DNA of 25,899 nt from the NCBI GenBank assembly GCA_029266015.1, contig JAJUFK010000003.1:1-25899 (forward strand), read 5' to 3'. Shown here in pieces: positions 1-9,300 of this stretch. Within the stretch, counting starts at the first letter, position 1; every line of letters begins with the position of its first letter. The stretch comes from Bacteroidota bacterium (GTDB taxonomy: Bacteria; Bacteroidota; Bacteroidia; Bacteroidales; UBA1715). Under the pieces are notes generated by a model. The model saw only the letters and a program-made list of their open reading frames with translations. It did no database searches and had not been told where the DNA came from. Both the position numbers and the translations under genes were made by a program.

Positions 1-957
1 AACTATAATCCCAAAAAAGATAAATCAGGAAATTTGTATATCAAATATTTTAAGGATTCATTTATTGCAGAACCTACTATAGTAGTGAGAGATAATTTTT
101 GGCAAATTGGTGTTGCAAGTGCCTTTTTCAATTTACGTTCAAATATCTTTATCTTTCACTGGGTAGATTTAATTCCTTTTAAAAAATTTGGGACTATTCA
201 ATTTGTAATTTTTCAAATTTTACTATTTGTATTAAAAGTATTACAAAAAAAAATTGTGTGGGTTTTACATAATAAAAGAGCTCATAAGGCTAGCCATAAA
301 CTTGTGGACAAAGGGATGAAAATAATGGCAAAAAATGCTGATTTAGTTATTACTCATTCGTCAGAAGGAGTTGATTTTTTCAAAAAGAATTTTTCATATA
401 ACACTAAAATTACATATATTCCTCATCCTGTATATAGTAGTGAAATTTTTTCTAGTAAAGAAATAAAATGGGATTATATCATTTGGGGAGGAATTGGGAA
501 GTATAAAAGGGTATTCGAATTTTTAGAGTTTGTAAAAAATAATAATGAACTAAGTCAGAAGAAAATACTTATTGCAGGTAAATGTAATAATTACGAGTAT
601 TTACAAAAGATAAATTCTGTTTTAGGGAAAAATATTACTTTTATTAATCGATTTATTCCGGAGTATGAACTTCAAGAATTAATTATGCAATCAAAAGCCA
701 TATTATTTACATATAGTTCTGATTCTGTTTTGAGCTCTGGAGCTTTGATTTATAGTTTGAATTTTAATAAACGGATTATTGGACCTTATTCTGGAAATTT
801 CAAAGACCTACAAGGCATTGTAAATTGTTATCTTTCCTTTGAAGATATAGAAAAAATATCTATTGAAGAGGTTCAAGATAGAATTTTAATTGAAAAATAC
901 TTAAAAAACAACACATGGGAAAAATTCTCAGAATTGATTATATCTTCTTTTAATTAA
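1..957 (+). CDS. Glycosyltransferase, GT-B fold (5' end outside window)
   Basis: The frame is open from base 1, so the true start lies upstream. A TTG at 34 is only an internal leucine codon. About 318 residues are visible. The pattern VWVLHNKRAHK, followed by NADLVITHSSEG, resembles the end of the N-terminal Rossmann domain of GT4-like enzymes. IWGGIGKYKRVFEF and ILIAGKC look like the start of the C-terminal nucleotide-sugar domain. The usual E-x7-E motif is not clear; in its place there is SSGALIYSLNFNKRIIGP, seen in some GT-B glycan transferases. It probably adds a sugar during surface polysaccharide or glycan assembly at the cytoplasmic face of the inner membrane; donor and acceptor cannot be read from the sequence. 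The next glycosyltransferase starts 12 bases downstream, implying one operon. The gene is very AT-rich, which is common in variable glycan loci. Confidence 0.72.
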   Translation, partial: NYNPKKDKSGNLYIKYFKDSFIAEPTIVVRDNFWQIGVASAFFNLRSNIFIFHWVDLIPFKKFGTIQFVIFQILLFVLKVLQKKIVWVLHNKRAHKASHKLVDKGMKIMAKNADLVITHSSEGVDFFKKNFSYNTKITYIPHPVYSSEIFSSKEIKWDYIIWGGIGKYKRVFEFLEFVKNNNELSQKKILIAGKCNNYEYLQKINSVLGKNITFINRFIPEYELQELIMQSKAILFTYSSDSVLSSGALIYSLNFNKRIIGPYSGNFKDLQGIVNCYLSFEDIEKISIEEVQDRILIEKYLKNNTWEKFSELIISSFN

Positions 958-969
958 AAATATGAAAAT

Positions 970-2115
970 ATGAAAATTGCAATTGTTAGAACTTCTAATG
1001 CTCCAATAAACATTTCAACTTATAATGTACAGGAAATAGGTTTGGCGCAAGGATTATTACATCATGGGGTTTCAACCGAAATTTATTCAAAATATGAAAA
1101 TATTAAAACAGAAACTATTATAGAAGAATTTAAGAATAATTATGTTAAATTAATACCGATTAAAGGCTTGTCGTTTTTCAAACAAATTACCTATTATCCA
1201 AAGCTTATTTCAAAAATTCTTCTTGCGAATTATGATGTTATTCAGATTCATGAAGATTCTCAATTTATGACACCTTTTATACTTTCTATAGCTCGAAAAA
1301 AGGGTATAAAAACAGTATTATACCAGGGTATGTATAAGCCATATAATGGTTTAGGTGCAATATATCAGAGAGTTTTTAATTTTCTATTTTTAAAAAAAAC
1401 TATCAAAAATGCTCACGTATGCATTGCTAAAACAACGTCTGCTGAAAACTATTTACGTAAAATAGGGTTTTCAAATATTTTTGTTCAACCGGTTGGCTTA
1501 ATGATAAATGCAAATGAGACGACTTATACACAAATTGAAGACGTAATAAAATTTACATCAAAATTTCATAGTACATTACTTTATATAGGAGTCATTGAGC
1601 CGCGTAGAGATTTGAGTTTTGTAATAGATATTCTTAAAAATATTAGAGAATGTAAAAATAGAAACATTGGTCTTATTATTTTAGGTACAGGTCCGGATTT
1701 GTTGAAAATAAAAAAATATGTTGAACAACACAATTTGCTAGGTGCAGTTATGTTTATAGAAAAAATTCCAAATTCTCAAGTTGCATGTGTTTATAAATGT
1801 TGTAATATTTTTTTGCTACCTTCTCATTATGAAATATATGGCATGGTTGTTTTAGAAGCTTTATATAATGGATTACCGGTAATATCTTCAAAAACAGCAG
1901 GACCAATAGATATTATTAAAAAGTCTTTTCATGGATGTGTTTTAGAATTTGATATTAATTCTTGGTCTGATTCTATTGATTTTTATATACAATCAGAACA
2001 ACAATCAGAGGAAATAAAGAATAAACGAAAAGAATATGTTCTGCAAACATATTCATGGGATGCAATTGCAGAAGGATATCTAAAAATTTTAGAAAATGAA
2101 AATAATTTTAGCTAA
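970..2115 (+). CDS. Glycosyltransferase family 4-like protein
   Basis: This is a 381-residue protein, a normal length for a GT-B glycosyltransferase. The N-terminus (MKIAIVRTSNAPINI) starts a Rossmann strand. VIQIHEDSQFMTPFILSIAR and the following KTVLYQGMYKP are the acceptor-domain core. LLYIGVIEPRRDL and IILGTGPDLLKIK mark the donor-domain start. EIYGMVVLEALYNGLPVISS is the E-x7-E type motif that contacts the nucleotide sugar. It likely transfers a sugar from a nucleotide donor to a growing surface glycan in the cytoplasm. The 3' end overlaps the next glycosyltransferase gene by 20 bases, so the two are probably translationally coupled. The substrate is unknown. Confidence 0.85.
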   Translation: MKIAIVRTSNAPINISTYNVQEIGLAQGLLHHGVSTEIYSKYENIKTETIIEEFKNNYVKLIPIKGLSFFKQITYYPKLISKILLANYDVIQIHEDSQFMTPFILSIARKKGIKTVLYQGMYKPYNGLGAIYQRVFNFLFLKKTIKNAHVCIAKTTSAENYLRKIGFSNIFVQPVGLMINANETTYTQIEDVIKFTSKFHSTLLYIGVIEPRRDLSFVIDILKNIRECKNRNIGLIILGTGPDLLKIKKYVEQHNLLGAVMFIEKIPNSQVACVYKCCNIFLLPSHYEIYGMVVLEALYNGLPVISSKTAGPIDIIKKSFHGCVLEFDINSWSDSIDFYIQSEQQSEEIKNKRKEYVLQTYSWDAIAEGYLKILENENNFS

Positions 2116-3301
2116 CAAATTTTTCTATCCACGTGGAGGTGACTGTATTCACACCATGCAATTAAAAGATCTTTTGGAGCAATATGGTCATGAAGTTGCA
2201 ATTTTTAGCATGCAATTTTCAGAAAATTGCAGTAATGAGTATTCAAATTATTGGCCGAGTGAAGTTGTTTTTAATAGCAAATCACCAATAAAAATGCTTT
2301 CAGCAATTGCAAGACCTTTTGGCGTATCTGAAGTTAAAAAAAAATGGACAGCTCTTTTAAAATCTTTTAATCCAGACATAGTTCATGTGCATAATATTCA
2401 TTCGCAACTCTCACCAGTAATTGCACAAATAGCAAAAAAAAATAATATTCCAGTAGTTTGGACTTTGCATGATTATAAGCTTATTTGTCCGGCATACACA
2501 TGTATGGACATGCAAGGAAATGTGTGTGAAGATTGTTTTGCAAATCCAAAATCTGTTATAACAAAACGCTGTATAAAAGGCAGTAAGCTTGGAAGTTATC
2601 TTGGATATTTTGAAGCAAACACATGGAATAGAAAGAATATTGAAAAATCGACATCAGTATTTATATCACCTTCAAAATTTTTAAAGAATAAAATGGAGCA
2701 AGCTGGATATAATTCAAGTCTGATTCAACAATTATATAATTTTGCAGATAAAGCAAAATTTTCGATTCCGGTAGTTGAAAAAAGAAATATAAACTGTGTA
2801 TATCTTGGAAGGTTATGTAAAGAAAAAGGGATTGAAACATTGTGTAAAGTGTTTCAAAATGAGACAAACGCAAATTTAATAATTATTGGTGATGGTCCTC
2901 TAAAACATGAATTAGAAAAAAAATATGCATCAAAGCATATTCATTTTATTGGGTATAAACCATGGGAAACAATTAAGGATATTCTTGGAAATGCTTTATG
3001 TATGATAATTCCATCGGAATGGTATGAAAATAATCCTTTAACCGTTATTGAATCTTTTGCATTAGGAACCCCTGTTATCGGAGCACGAATAGGAGGTATA
3101 CCTGAACTGATTGATGAGGGTGTAAATGGATTTACTTTTTCTCCTGGGAACGAAAAAGATTTAAGTTTGCAAATTAATAAAATGGTAAGTGATGCTAGTT
3201 GGAATTATAAATTAATTCAAAAAAATGCAAGTAACATATTTAGTCAAGATATTTATTATAATAAATTGATGAGCATATATAATGAAATGAAATCAAAATG
3301 A
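2096..3301 (+). CDS. Glycosyltransferase family 4 protein
   Basis: This 401-residue GT-B enzyme has the N-terminal loop FYPRGGDCIHTMQLKDLL. The HVHNIHSQLSP and WTLHDYKLICPAYTC segments are typical of GT4 family members. A cysteine-rich insert follows (CMDMQGNVCEDC and a later KRC), also seen in GT4 relatives and possibly a small metal-binding loop. VYLGRLCKEKGIETL and LIIIGDGPLKHELEKK mark the donor domain. ENNPLTVIESFALGTPVIG carries the E-x7-E motif. The start is the ATG inside the 3' end of the previous gene. The stop overlaps the next start by four bases (ATGA), so translation is coupled on both sides. The sugar and acceptor are not determinable. The protein belongs to the same glycan-assembly operon. 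Confidence 0.88.
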   Translation: MKIILANKFFYPRGGDCIHTMQLKDLLEQYGHEVAIFSMQFSENCSNEYSNYWPSEVVFNSKSPIKMLSAIARPFGVSEVKKKWTALLKSFNPDIVHVHNIHSQLSPVIAQIAKKNNIPVVWTLHDYKLICPAYTCMDMQGNVCEDCFANPKSVITKRCIKGSKLGSYLGYFEANTWNRKNIEKSTSVFISPSKFLKNKMEQAGYNSSLIQQLYNFADKAKFSIPVVEKRNINCVYLGRLCKEKGIETLCKVFQNETNANLIIIGDGPLKHELEKKYASKHIHFIGYKPWETIKDILGNALCMIIPSEWYENNPLTVIESFALGTPVIGARIGGIPELIDEGVNGFTFSPGNEKDLSLQINKMVSDASWNYKLIQKNASNIFSQDIYYNKLMSIYNEMKSK

Positions 3302-4386
3302 AAATCCTTATAACCGGCACTCGCGGCATACCAAATATTCTTGGTGGTGTAGAAACGCACTGCGAGCATTTGTATCCTATTATTGCAAAAGAAAAAGATT
3401 TTGATATTACTCTTGTTCGCAGAAGTGCGTATGTGACGGAAAATAATAAAATTGAAGAATATAAAAATATACGAATTGTAGATATATATTCTCCTAAAAA
3501 AAAGAGTTTAGAGGCTATTATTCATACGTTTTTTGCTATTGTATATGCGCGTTGTAAAGGTGTTTCAATTGTTCATATTCATGCTATTGGTCCAGCTATT
3601 TTAGCCCCTTTTGCACGGTTACTCAGATTAAAAGTAGTATTTACCCACCATGGTGCAGATTATAATCGGCAAAAATGGGGAAAAATTGCTAAATGGATTT
3701 TAAAAACTGGGGAAAAATGGGGGTGTAAATTTGCGAATCATTGTATTGTAATTTCTCAAACTATTCAGCGTGATATTCAAAAATTTAATCCCAAACGCAT
3801 AAGTCTTATTCCAAATGGAGTGATTATTCCTCAAAAATCATTGCAAACCGATTATATTGAATCACTTGGTTTACAACCTCAAAAATATATGATTCTTGTA
3901 GGTCGATTTGTTCCAGAAAAAGGATTTCATGATATGGTGCAAGCATATTCAAATATTAAAACCGACTATAAACTCGTATTCGTTGGCGATACTGATCACG
4001 AATCTGAATACAGTAAACACATTAAAGCTGATGCAAAAAAACATGGAATTGTGCTTACCGGTTTTATTAAAGGTGAGAAATTACATCAAATTTTCTCACA
4101 TGCCGGCTTGTTTGTTATGCCTTCATATCACGAAGGGTTACCTATAGCATTGCTCGAAGCTATGTCTTATAATTTACCCGTTGTTGTAAGCGATATTTCT
4201 GCAAATACAGAAATTGAATTACCAAAAAGTTCATTTTTTGAAGTTGGCAATATTCAAGACCTTTCAGAAAAAATTAATTATATGCTTACCTTAAATCAAC
4301 ATGTTGATTATTCTGTATTATTACAAGAAAAATATAATTGGCACAAAATAGCACATGAAACTATGCAAGTGTATAATGCATTGTAA
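3298..4386 (+). CDS. Glycosyltransferase, DUF1972/GT4 type
   Basis: The 362-residue product begins MKILITGTRGIPNILGGVET, the signature of glycosyltransferases with an N-terminal DUF1972-like domain (rhamnosyltransferase-like group). VFTHHGADYNRQKWGKIAKW and CIVISQTIQRDI are the acceptor-domain core. ILVGRFVPEKGFHDMVQAY and KLVFVGDTDH open the donor domain. EGLPIALLEAMSYNLPVVVS is the E-x7-E motif. It likely extends a surface glycan; a deoxysugar donor is possible by family analogy but not shown here. It overlaps the preceding gene by four bases, while the following oxidoreductase lies 40 bases downstream. GC content appears higher than in the first three glycosyltransferase genes by eye. Confidence 0.88.
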   Translation: MKILITGTRGIPNILGGVETHCEHLYPIIAKEKDFDITLVRRSAYVTENNKIEEYKNIRIVDIYSPKKKSLEAIIHTFFAIVYARCKGVSIVHIHAIGPAILAPFARLLRLKVVFTHHGADYNRQKWGKIAKWILKTGEKWGCKFANHCIVISQTIQRDIQKFNPKRISLIPNGVIIPQKSLQTDYIESLGLQPQKYMILVGRFVPEKGFHDMVQAYSNIKTDYKLVFVGDTDHESEYSKHIKADAKKHGIVLTGFIKGEKLHQIFSHAGLFVMPSYHEGLPIALLEAMSYNLPVVVSDISANTEIELPKSSFFEVGNIQDLSEKINYMLTLNQHVDYSVLLQEKYNWHKIAHETMQVYNAL

Positions 4387-4426
4387 GTAATATATGCGAA
4401 AGTCGTTCAAACTATAAAAAAACAAT

Positions 4427-5086
4427 ATGGTAATTGACGAAAATCTTGTAACACTTCAAGAGCGTATTCATATTAACGAAACGTTATATATATTGCGTTT
4501 TACACCTAAAACATTTACATTTAAAACAGGGCAACATATAACCCTTTCTTTAGCGAATGATACAAATAAACGTGTTTATTCCATTGCAAGTGGAGAAAAC
4601 GAAAATCATATAGATGTTTTGATTCGAGAAGTAGAACATGGAAATCTATCGAAAAAGTTAAAAAAAGTACCAATAGGAACAGTATTTCAATTATCAAAAC
4701 CTACAGGGTATTTTACTTTACCCGACAATGTTGAGAATCATACCATATATTGTATTGCTACCGGCAGTGGTATCGCTCCATTCATATCATATACTCAAAC
4801 GTTTCAACATGTTCCGTTCACAATTATTCATGGCATTAAAAATATTTCAGAATCATTTGAACATAATATTTCAAAAGATGCAACCTACATAAGCTGCACA
4901 AGCAAAAGCACCGAAGGTATTTTTAATGGAAGAGTAACCGAATATATAAAGAAACAAACGTTCAATACAACAGATTTGTTTTATATTTGCGGAAATGGCG
5001 AAATGATTCATGAAGTATATTCATTTCTAAAACTAATTGGTATTGACAGAAACAATATCAATTACGAAGAATATTATAATAATTAA
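4427..5086 (+). CDS. FAD/NAD(P)-binding oxidoreductase, ferredoxin reductase-like
   Basis: This 219-residue protein has the two domains of the ferredoxin-NADP reductase fold and nothing else. The N-terminal beta-barrel carries RVYSIAS (residues about 43-49), the R-x-Y-S motif that binds FAD, and GNLSKKL. The NAD(P) domain carries CIATGSGIAPFISY near residue 105 and ICGNGEMIHEV near residue 187. No 2Fe-2S domain is attached, so it would pass electrons to or from a separate partner. It lies in a run of glycosyltransferase genes and 11 bases before a radical SAM gene, which makes that enzyme a candidate partner (inference). The protein has no signal peptide and should be cytoplasmic. Alternatives are a flavodoxin or ferredoxin reductase of general use. 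Confidence 0.8.
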   Translation: MVIDENLVTLQERIHINETLYILRFTPKTFTFKTGQHITLSLANDTNKRVYSIASGENENHIDVLIREVEHGNLSKKLKKVPIGTVFQLSKPTGYFTLPDNVENHTIYCIATGSGIAPFISYTQTFQHVPFTIIHGIKNISESFEHNISKDATYISCTSKSTEGIFNGRVTEYIKKQTFNTTDLFYICGNGEMIHEVYSFLKLIGIDRNNINYEEYYNN

Positions 5087-5097
5087 GATTTACTCCA

Positions 5098-6231
5098 ATG
5101 TCAGAAAAATTAACTTTACCCACCGATGTTTCAATCATTACAACCTATAGATGTCAAATGCGTTGTAAAATGTGCAATATATGGGAATTTCCAAGTGATG
5201 TAAAAAAAGAAATTGAAGCAAAAGATTTAGAAATTTTACCACAATTAAAATTTGCTAATATTACCGGTGGAGAACCTTTCCAAAGAATGGATTTGGAAGA
5301 TATTGTAGAAGTTGCATTTAAACGTGCCGAACGTGTTGTGATTTCAACTTCGGGCTGGCATTACGAACGTGCATTAAAATTAGCGGAACGATTCCCTAAT
5401 ATTGGCATTCGGGTTTCTATAGAAGGATTAGCTGAAAGAAATGATGATTTACGCGGTCGTCCGGGAGGTTTTGACAGAGGGTTGCGATTATTATTGGCAC
5501 TCAGCGAAATGGGTGTAAAAGATATTGGCTTTGGCATAACCGTCTCTAATAACAATTCTGATGATATGTTATGGTTGTATCAACTTTCGAAAAAAATGAA
5601 ACTTGAATTTGCTACCGCTACATATCATAATTCTTTCTACTTTCACAAAGATGATAATTTTGTAACTAATCAAGATGAGGTAATTGCAAACTTTAAAACT
5701 TTAATTGCCTATTTATTAAAAGAAAATAATCCTAAAAGCTGGTATCGTGCATTCTTTAATTTAGGCTTAATAAATTATATAAAAGGCGGAAAACGGATGT
5801 TACCATGTGAAGCAGGAAATGCTAATTTTTTTATTGAACCTTATGGAGATGTATATCCTTGTAATGGATTAGAAGATAAAATCTGGAAAGAAAGCATGGG
5901 TAACATTAAAGATTATACAAACTTTGAAGATTTATGGTTTAGCCCTCAAGCTACAAGAGTTCGAAATCTTGTAAAAGAATGCCCAAAAAATTGTTGGATG
6001 GTTGGAACAGCAGCTCCTGTTATGAAAAAATATATAAAACATCCTACTCTTTGGGTTGCAAAACACAAAATAAAATCACTGTTAGGCAAAGACTTATGCC
6101 TTGATGATATTCCATATTACAACGTTGGGCAAAATCCACTGCAAGGTGATTTAAATTATTCAAGAATGACTCCATTTACTGATAAAGCAGGGGTAAAACC
6201 AGACCCGAGTTTACCTTTGGTGGATATATAG
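5098..6231 (+). CDS. Radical SAM protein with SPASM/Twitch-like C-terminus
   Basis: The 377-residue protein has the radical SAM cluster motif C-x3-C-x2-C (C19, C23, C26, in TTYRCQMRCKMCNIW). GGEP at 57-60 is the SAM amino-group binding motif. The C-terminal part has further cysteines: C237 in LPCEAG, C255 in DVYPCNG, then C295 and C299 in ECPKNC. The context FFIEPYGDVYPCNG is typical of SPASM/Twitch auxiliary iron-sulfur domains. Such enzymes modify peptides, sugars or lipids; the substrate here is unknown. It is the last gene of the glycan operon, directly after an oxidoreductase, so a role in modifying a glycan or its lipid or protein carrier is a reasonable guess. An inverted repeat follows the stop. 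Confidence 0.85.
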   Translation: MSEKLTLPTDVSIITTYRCQMRCKMCNIWEFPSDVKKEIEAKDLEILPQLKFANITGGEPFQRMDLEDIVEVAFKRAERVVISTSGWHYERALKLAERFPNIGIRVSIEGLAERNDDLRGRPGGFDRGLRLLLALSEMGVKDIGFGITVSNNNSDDMLWLYQLSKKMKLEFATATYHNSFYFHKDDNFVTNQDEVIANFKTLIAYLLKENNPKSWYRAFFNLGLINYIKGGKRMLPCEAGNANFFIEPYGDVYPCNGLEDKIWKESMGNIKDYTNFEDLWFSPQATRVRNLVKECPKNCWMVGTAAPVMKKYIKHPTLWVAKHKIKSLLGKDLCLDDIPYYNVGQNPLQGDLNYSRMTPFTDKAGVKPDPSLPLVDI

Positions 6232-6245
6232 TATTTTACTCTAGA

Positions 6246-6301
6246 GTATACAATATGAATTGATTACCGTTTTTTCATATAATATTCTTCATTTTGTATA
6301 C
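6246..6301. terminator. Inverted repeat between convergent genes
   Basis: The 14-base arms GTATACAATATGAA (6246-6259) and TTCATTTTGTATAC (6288-6301) pair with a single mismatch around a 28-base AT-rich loop. It fills the 83-base gap between the radical SAM gene and the convergent PKD-repeat gene. It could end transcripts from both sides, but neither side has a clear T-run, so a role in 3'-end protection is equally possible. Confidence 0.45.
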
Positions 6302-6314
6302 AAACTACCACTTT

Positions 6315-9300
6315 TTACCGCAACAATGTTATATATCCTTTTATAAATTCTTCTTTGCTTTCGGTATTAATTATTCGTATGGTATATGCGTACGTATCCA
6401 TTGCTTGGGGTTCACCTTTGTAAGTACCGTCCCAACCTTTATATAAATCATTACTTTCAAACACCAATTGTCCCCAGCGATTGTATATTTTAACTTCCAA
6501 AAATTCTTTGATACCCCAACCGCGAACAAATGCAAAATCATTTTCGCCATCGTTATTTGGTGTAAATGCCTGTGGCAATGCTGCTTTGGTTTCAATTATT
6601 ATATGAAAACGAATGGTTGTATCTGCTTCAAAACAACCTAACGAATCAACCATGTGTACCGTGTAATCTATATATTCAGGAAAATCTATACAACTTGGGT
6701 ATGATGGTTTACCACATTGTAAATCAATATTTGGACTTATACAGTTGTCGCAACTTAAATATGTAGAAGGATTCCATGAATATGCCACACCTTGCACCGG
6801 AGTATTATTTACATTATACAATTGTCCTGCAATTATTCGGGAGTCGGGTTGTTTGGCAAGTTCAAGCACTGTAGGTGTTTTATAAAAAAGCAACAACGAA
6901 TCGGGTGCTCCTTGGTAGCGAGGATATTGCTGAACATATACAAAAACACTATCCGAACTAGTACAGCCATAATTTGTTTGAAGATTTGCAAATATATAGC
7001 CCGATTTTTTAGGAATATATTGTGTTGTAGCCGAATTTACATTGGTAATTTGCGATGCCGGTGACCATGTAATAGCAGAAAAATCGCCGGAAGCACTTAT
7101 TGTTGTTTGTTCACCGTAGCATAATGTTGTATCGGCTGTTATAACAACGTTTGCCAATGGATGCGTTGAAATAGGTTTCGTGTTATTGTCGGGACATACA
7201 TTATTGGTTATAGATAAATTCACGGAATATACACTATTGGTTGTATTAAATGTATGGGTAGGATTTTTTTCGGTACTTGTAGTGCCATCACCAAAATCCC
7301 ATATAAAATTGGAGGCTGTAAGTCCTGCAGATTTATTATAAAATGTTACGGTAAATGGAGCACACCCTATAGTATCGGCATCTTGCACACCTCTGTCAAA
7401 CTCTGCCAATACAGGATAAATGGTGACTTTCTTATAAATATCACGAGGTTTACAATTAGGCGCATTTACAATAAATTGCACTTTGAATTTATTATCCAAA
7501 ACTCCGGGAAGCGTAGTGTAAGAATGTGTTGTTTGGGGTATATTTGCATAATCTGCATTACCATCGCCAAACTCCCAGTATGATACATATTTATCAATAT
7601 TTAACTGCTTGGTAAGCGTAAATGTTACATCTTCGCGAACACATACATCATATTTGTCGGCAACAAATTCTGCCTCATAGCCGGGAACTTCTATATCCAT
7701 AATTACCGAATCCAACTCACACCCGTAATAATTTGATGTAGTATACAATATAAGTTTTTGGTCGCCATAGTTATCGAATGTAGCAACCTGAAATGAATAT
7801 TTATTGGTAGAAATAAGTTTACGAACATCGCCATCTTCTTTGTACCATGCCACTGTTGAATATTTTGAATATTTTGTTTTATCTATAAAAACAAGAAATT
7901 TTTGCCCGGGTTCTTTACATTTATCAATTCCTATGGTATCTATTGTTGGATTAAAATCTTTAACATCAATTGTTTGTGTTGTGCTCGACATACATTCATT
8001 TCCTTCCGGACTCATGCTATATGCCGTAAGATTTACTGTATATGGTGTTATACCGGTAACTTGAGTATAGGTATGTTTTGTAGTATCAAGCAACGTTCCG
8101 TCATAGGTACTGCCATCACCAAAATCCCAAGAATATTTATGGATATTATTATCATAATTTGGATCACTGGTATTTCGTATAAATGCAGCTTCATGATTTA
8201 AACACAATTTAGGATGTTGTACTACAAATATAGAATTAGGCACTACAGGTTTTATATATTTATCGCGAGTTATAACATTACTACAACCTAAAATATCTAT
8301 AACAGTAAGTTTAGGTGAAGTTAATCCTGCTTGAGCATATACTGTTGTTGTTATAGAATCATTCCCCGATTGGGTAAATCCGTTACCAAAATCCCATATA
8401 CGAGCAACTATAGTAGTATCATGCAAGGTAGAATCGGTAAACTGCGTTTGAAACGGCAAACAATCCGAAACTATATCAGCAAAGAAGTTTGCTTGAGGCT
8501 GATATACTTTCACCGGAATCCGGGCAGTATCAGTACATCCATACATATCTTGCCCCACTACTATAACTTCAGATATGTCTCTCTTATTAAAAATATAAAA
8601 CAAGGTATCATTTTCAATATTTGGAAAAATCTGATGCTGAAAAATACTATCACGCGTATACAACCAACTTGCTGACTCAATATCTTGAGATTGGGGGTGT
8701 TTTATAAATTGAGCAGTATCACCAACACATACCGTGCTTTTTTGTAAAGTATATACCGTTTTAATATCAGTAACTTGAGTCGTATAAAAAACCGAATCAA
8801 TACAATTACATTTAATACCATTTACACAATCTTCATTATTGTTGTATGCATAAACCGAAATCATATAATTACCCCTGCCTAATGTATCATTATCATAATT
8901 TATATGAATACTATCAGAATTGTACGCAATTAATTTTTTAGGTGATATTGGATGACCAAGACCATTAAATTTTTGAATATACCATTCTATATATTCTCCT
9001 GATTTTGTTGTATCCACATTAATCATTTTAGTTAAATAGTATGAATAATTATAATTATCATTACAATCTTTAGGAGTTGATGTAAGTTGTAAAATTGGTC
9101 CCTTCACAAAAATTCTGGTAGGAGGGCAAACAGTATCTATTGGCACTAAATCGCCCCCTATTAATTGATAATTTACTACACATTGCGAAGAATCAACATC
9201 GGTATAACTTTTTCTGCAACCATGATCATTTAATTGAAACTTTACCGAATATTCACCTACTGTATCTCTAAACATTGCCGATAAATTATAATTCATAGGA

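Noticed and set aside
2521..2590. Cysteine cluster in the third glycosyltransferase as a novel metal-binding domain
   Set aside because: Similar Cys-rich inserts occur in ordinary GT4 family members, so it is not distinctive.
7285..8400. Recurring DNA motif resembling CCATCACCAAAATCCCA as a DNA repeat element
   Set aside because: Each copy encodes the W-x-F-G-D-G core of a PKD module on the minus strand. The repetition is explained by protein domain repeats.
7902..8675. Plus-strand open frames of about 100 codons opposite the PKD-repeat gene
   Set aside because: They lie antisense to a well-supported gene, have low-complexity composition without domain features, and arise from the coding bias of the repeats.
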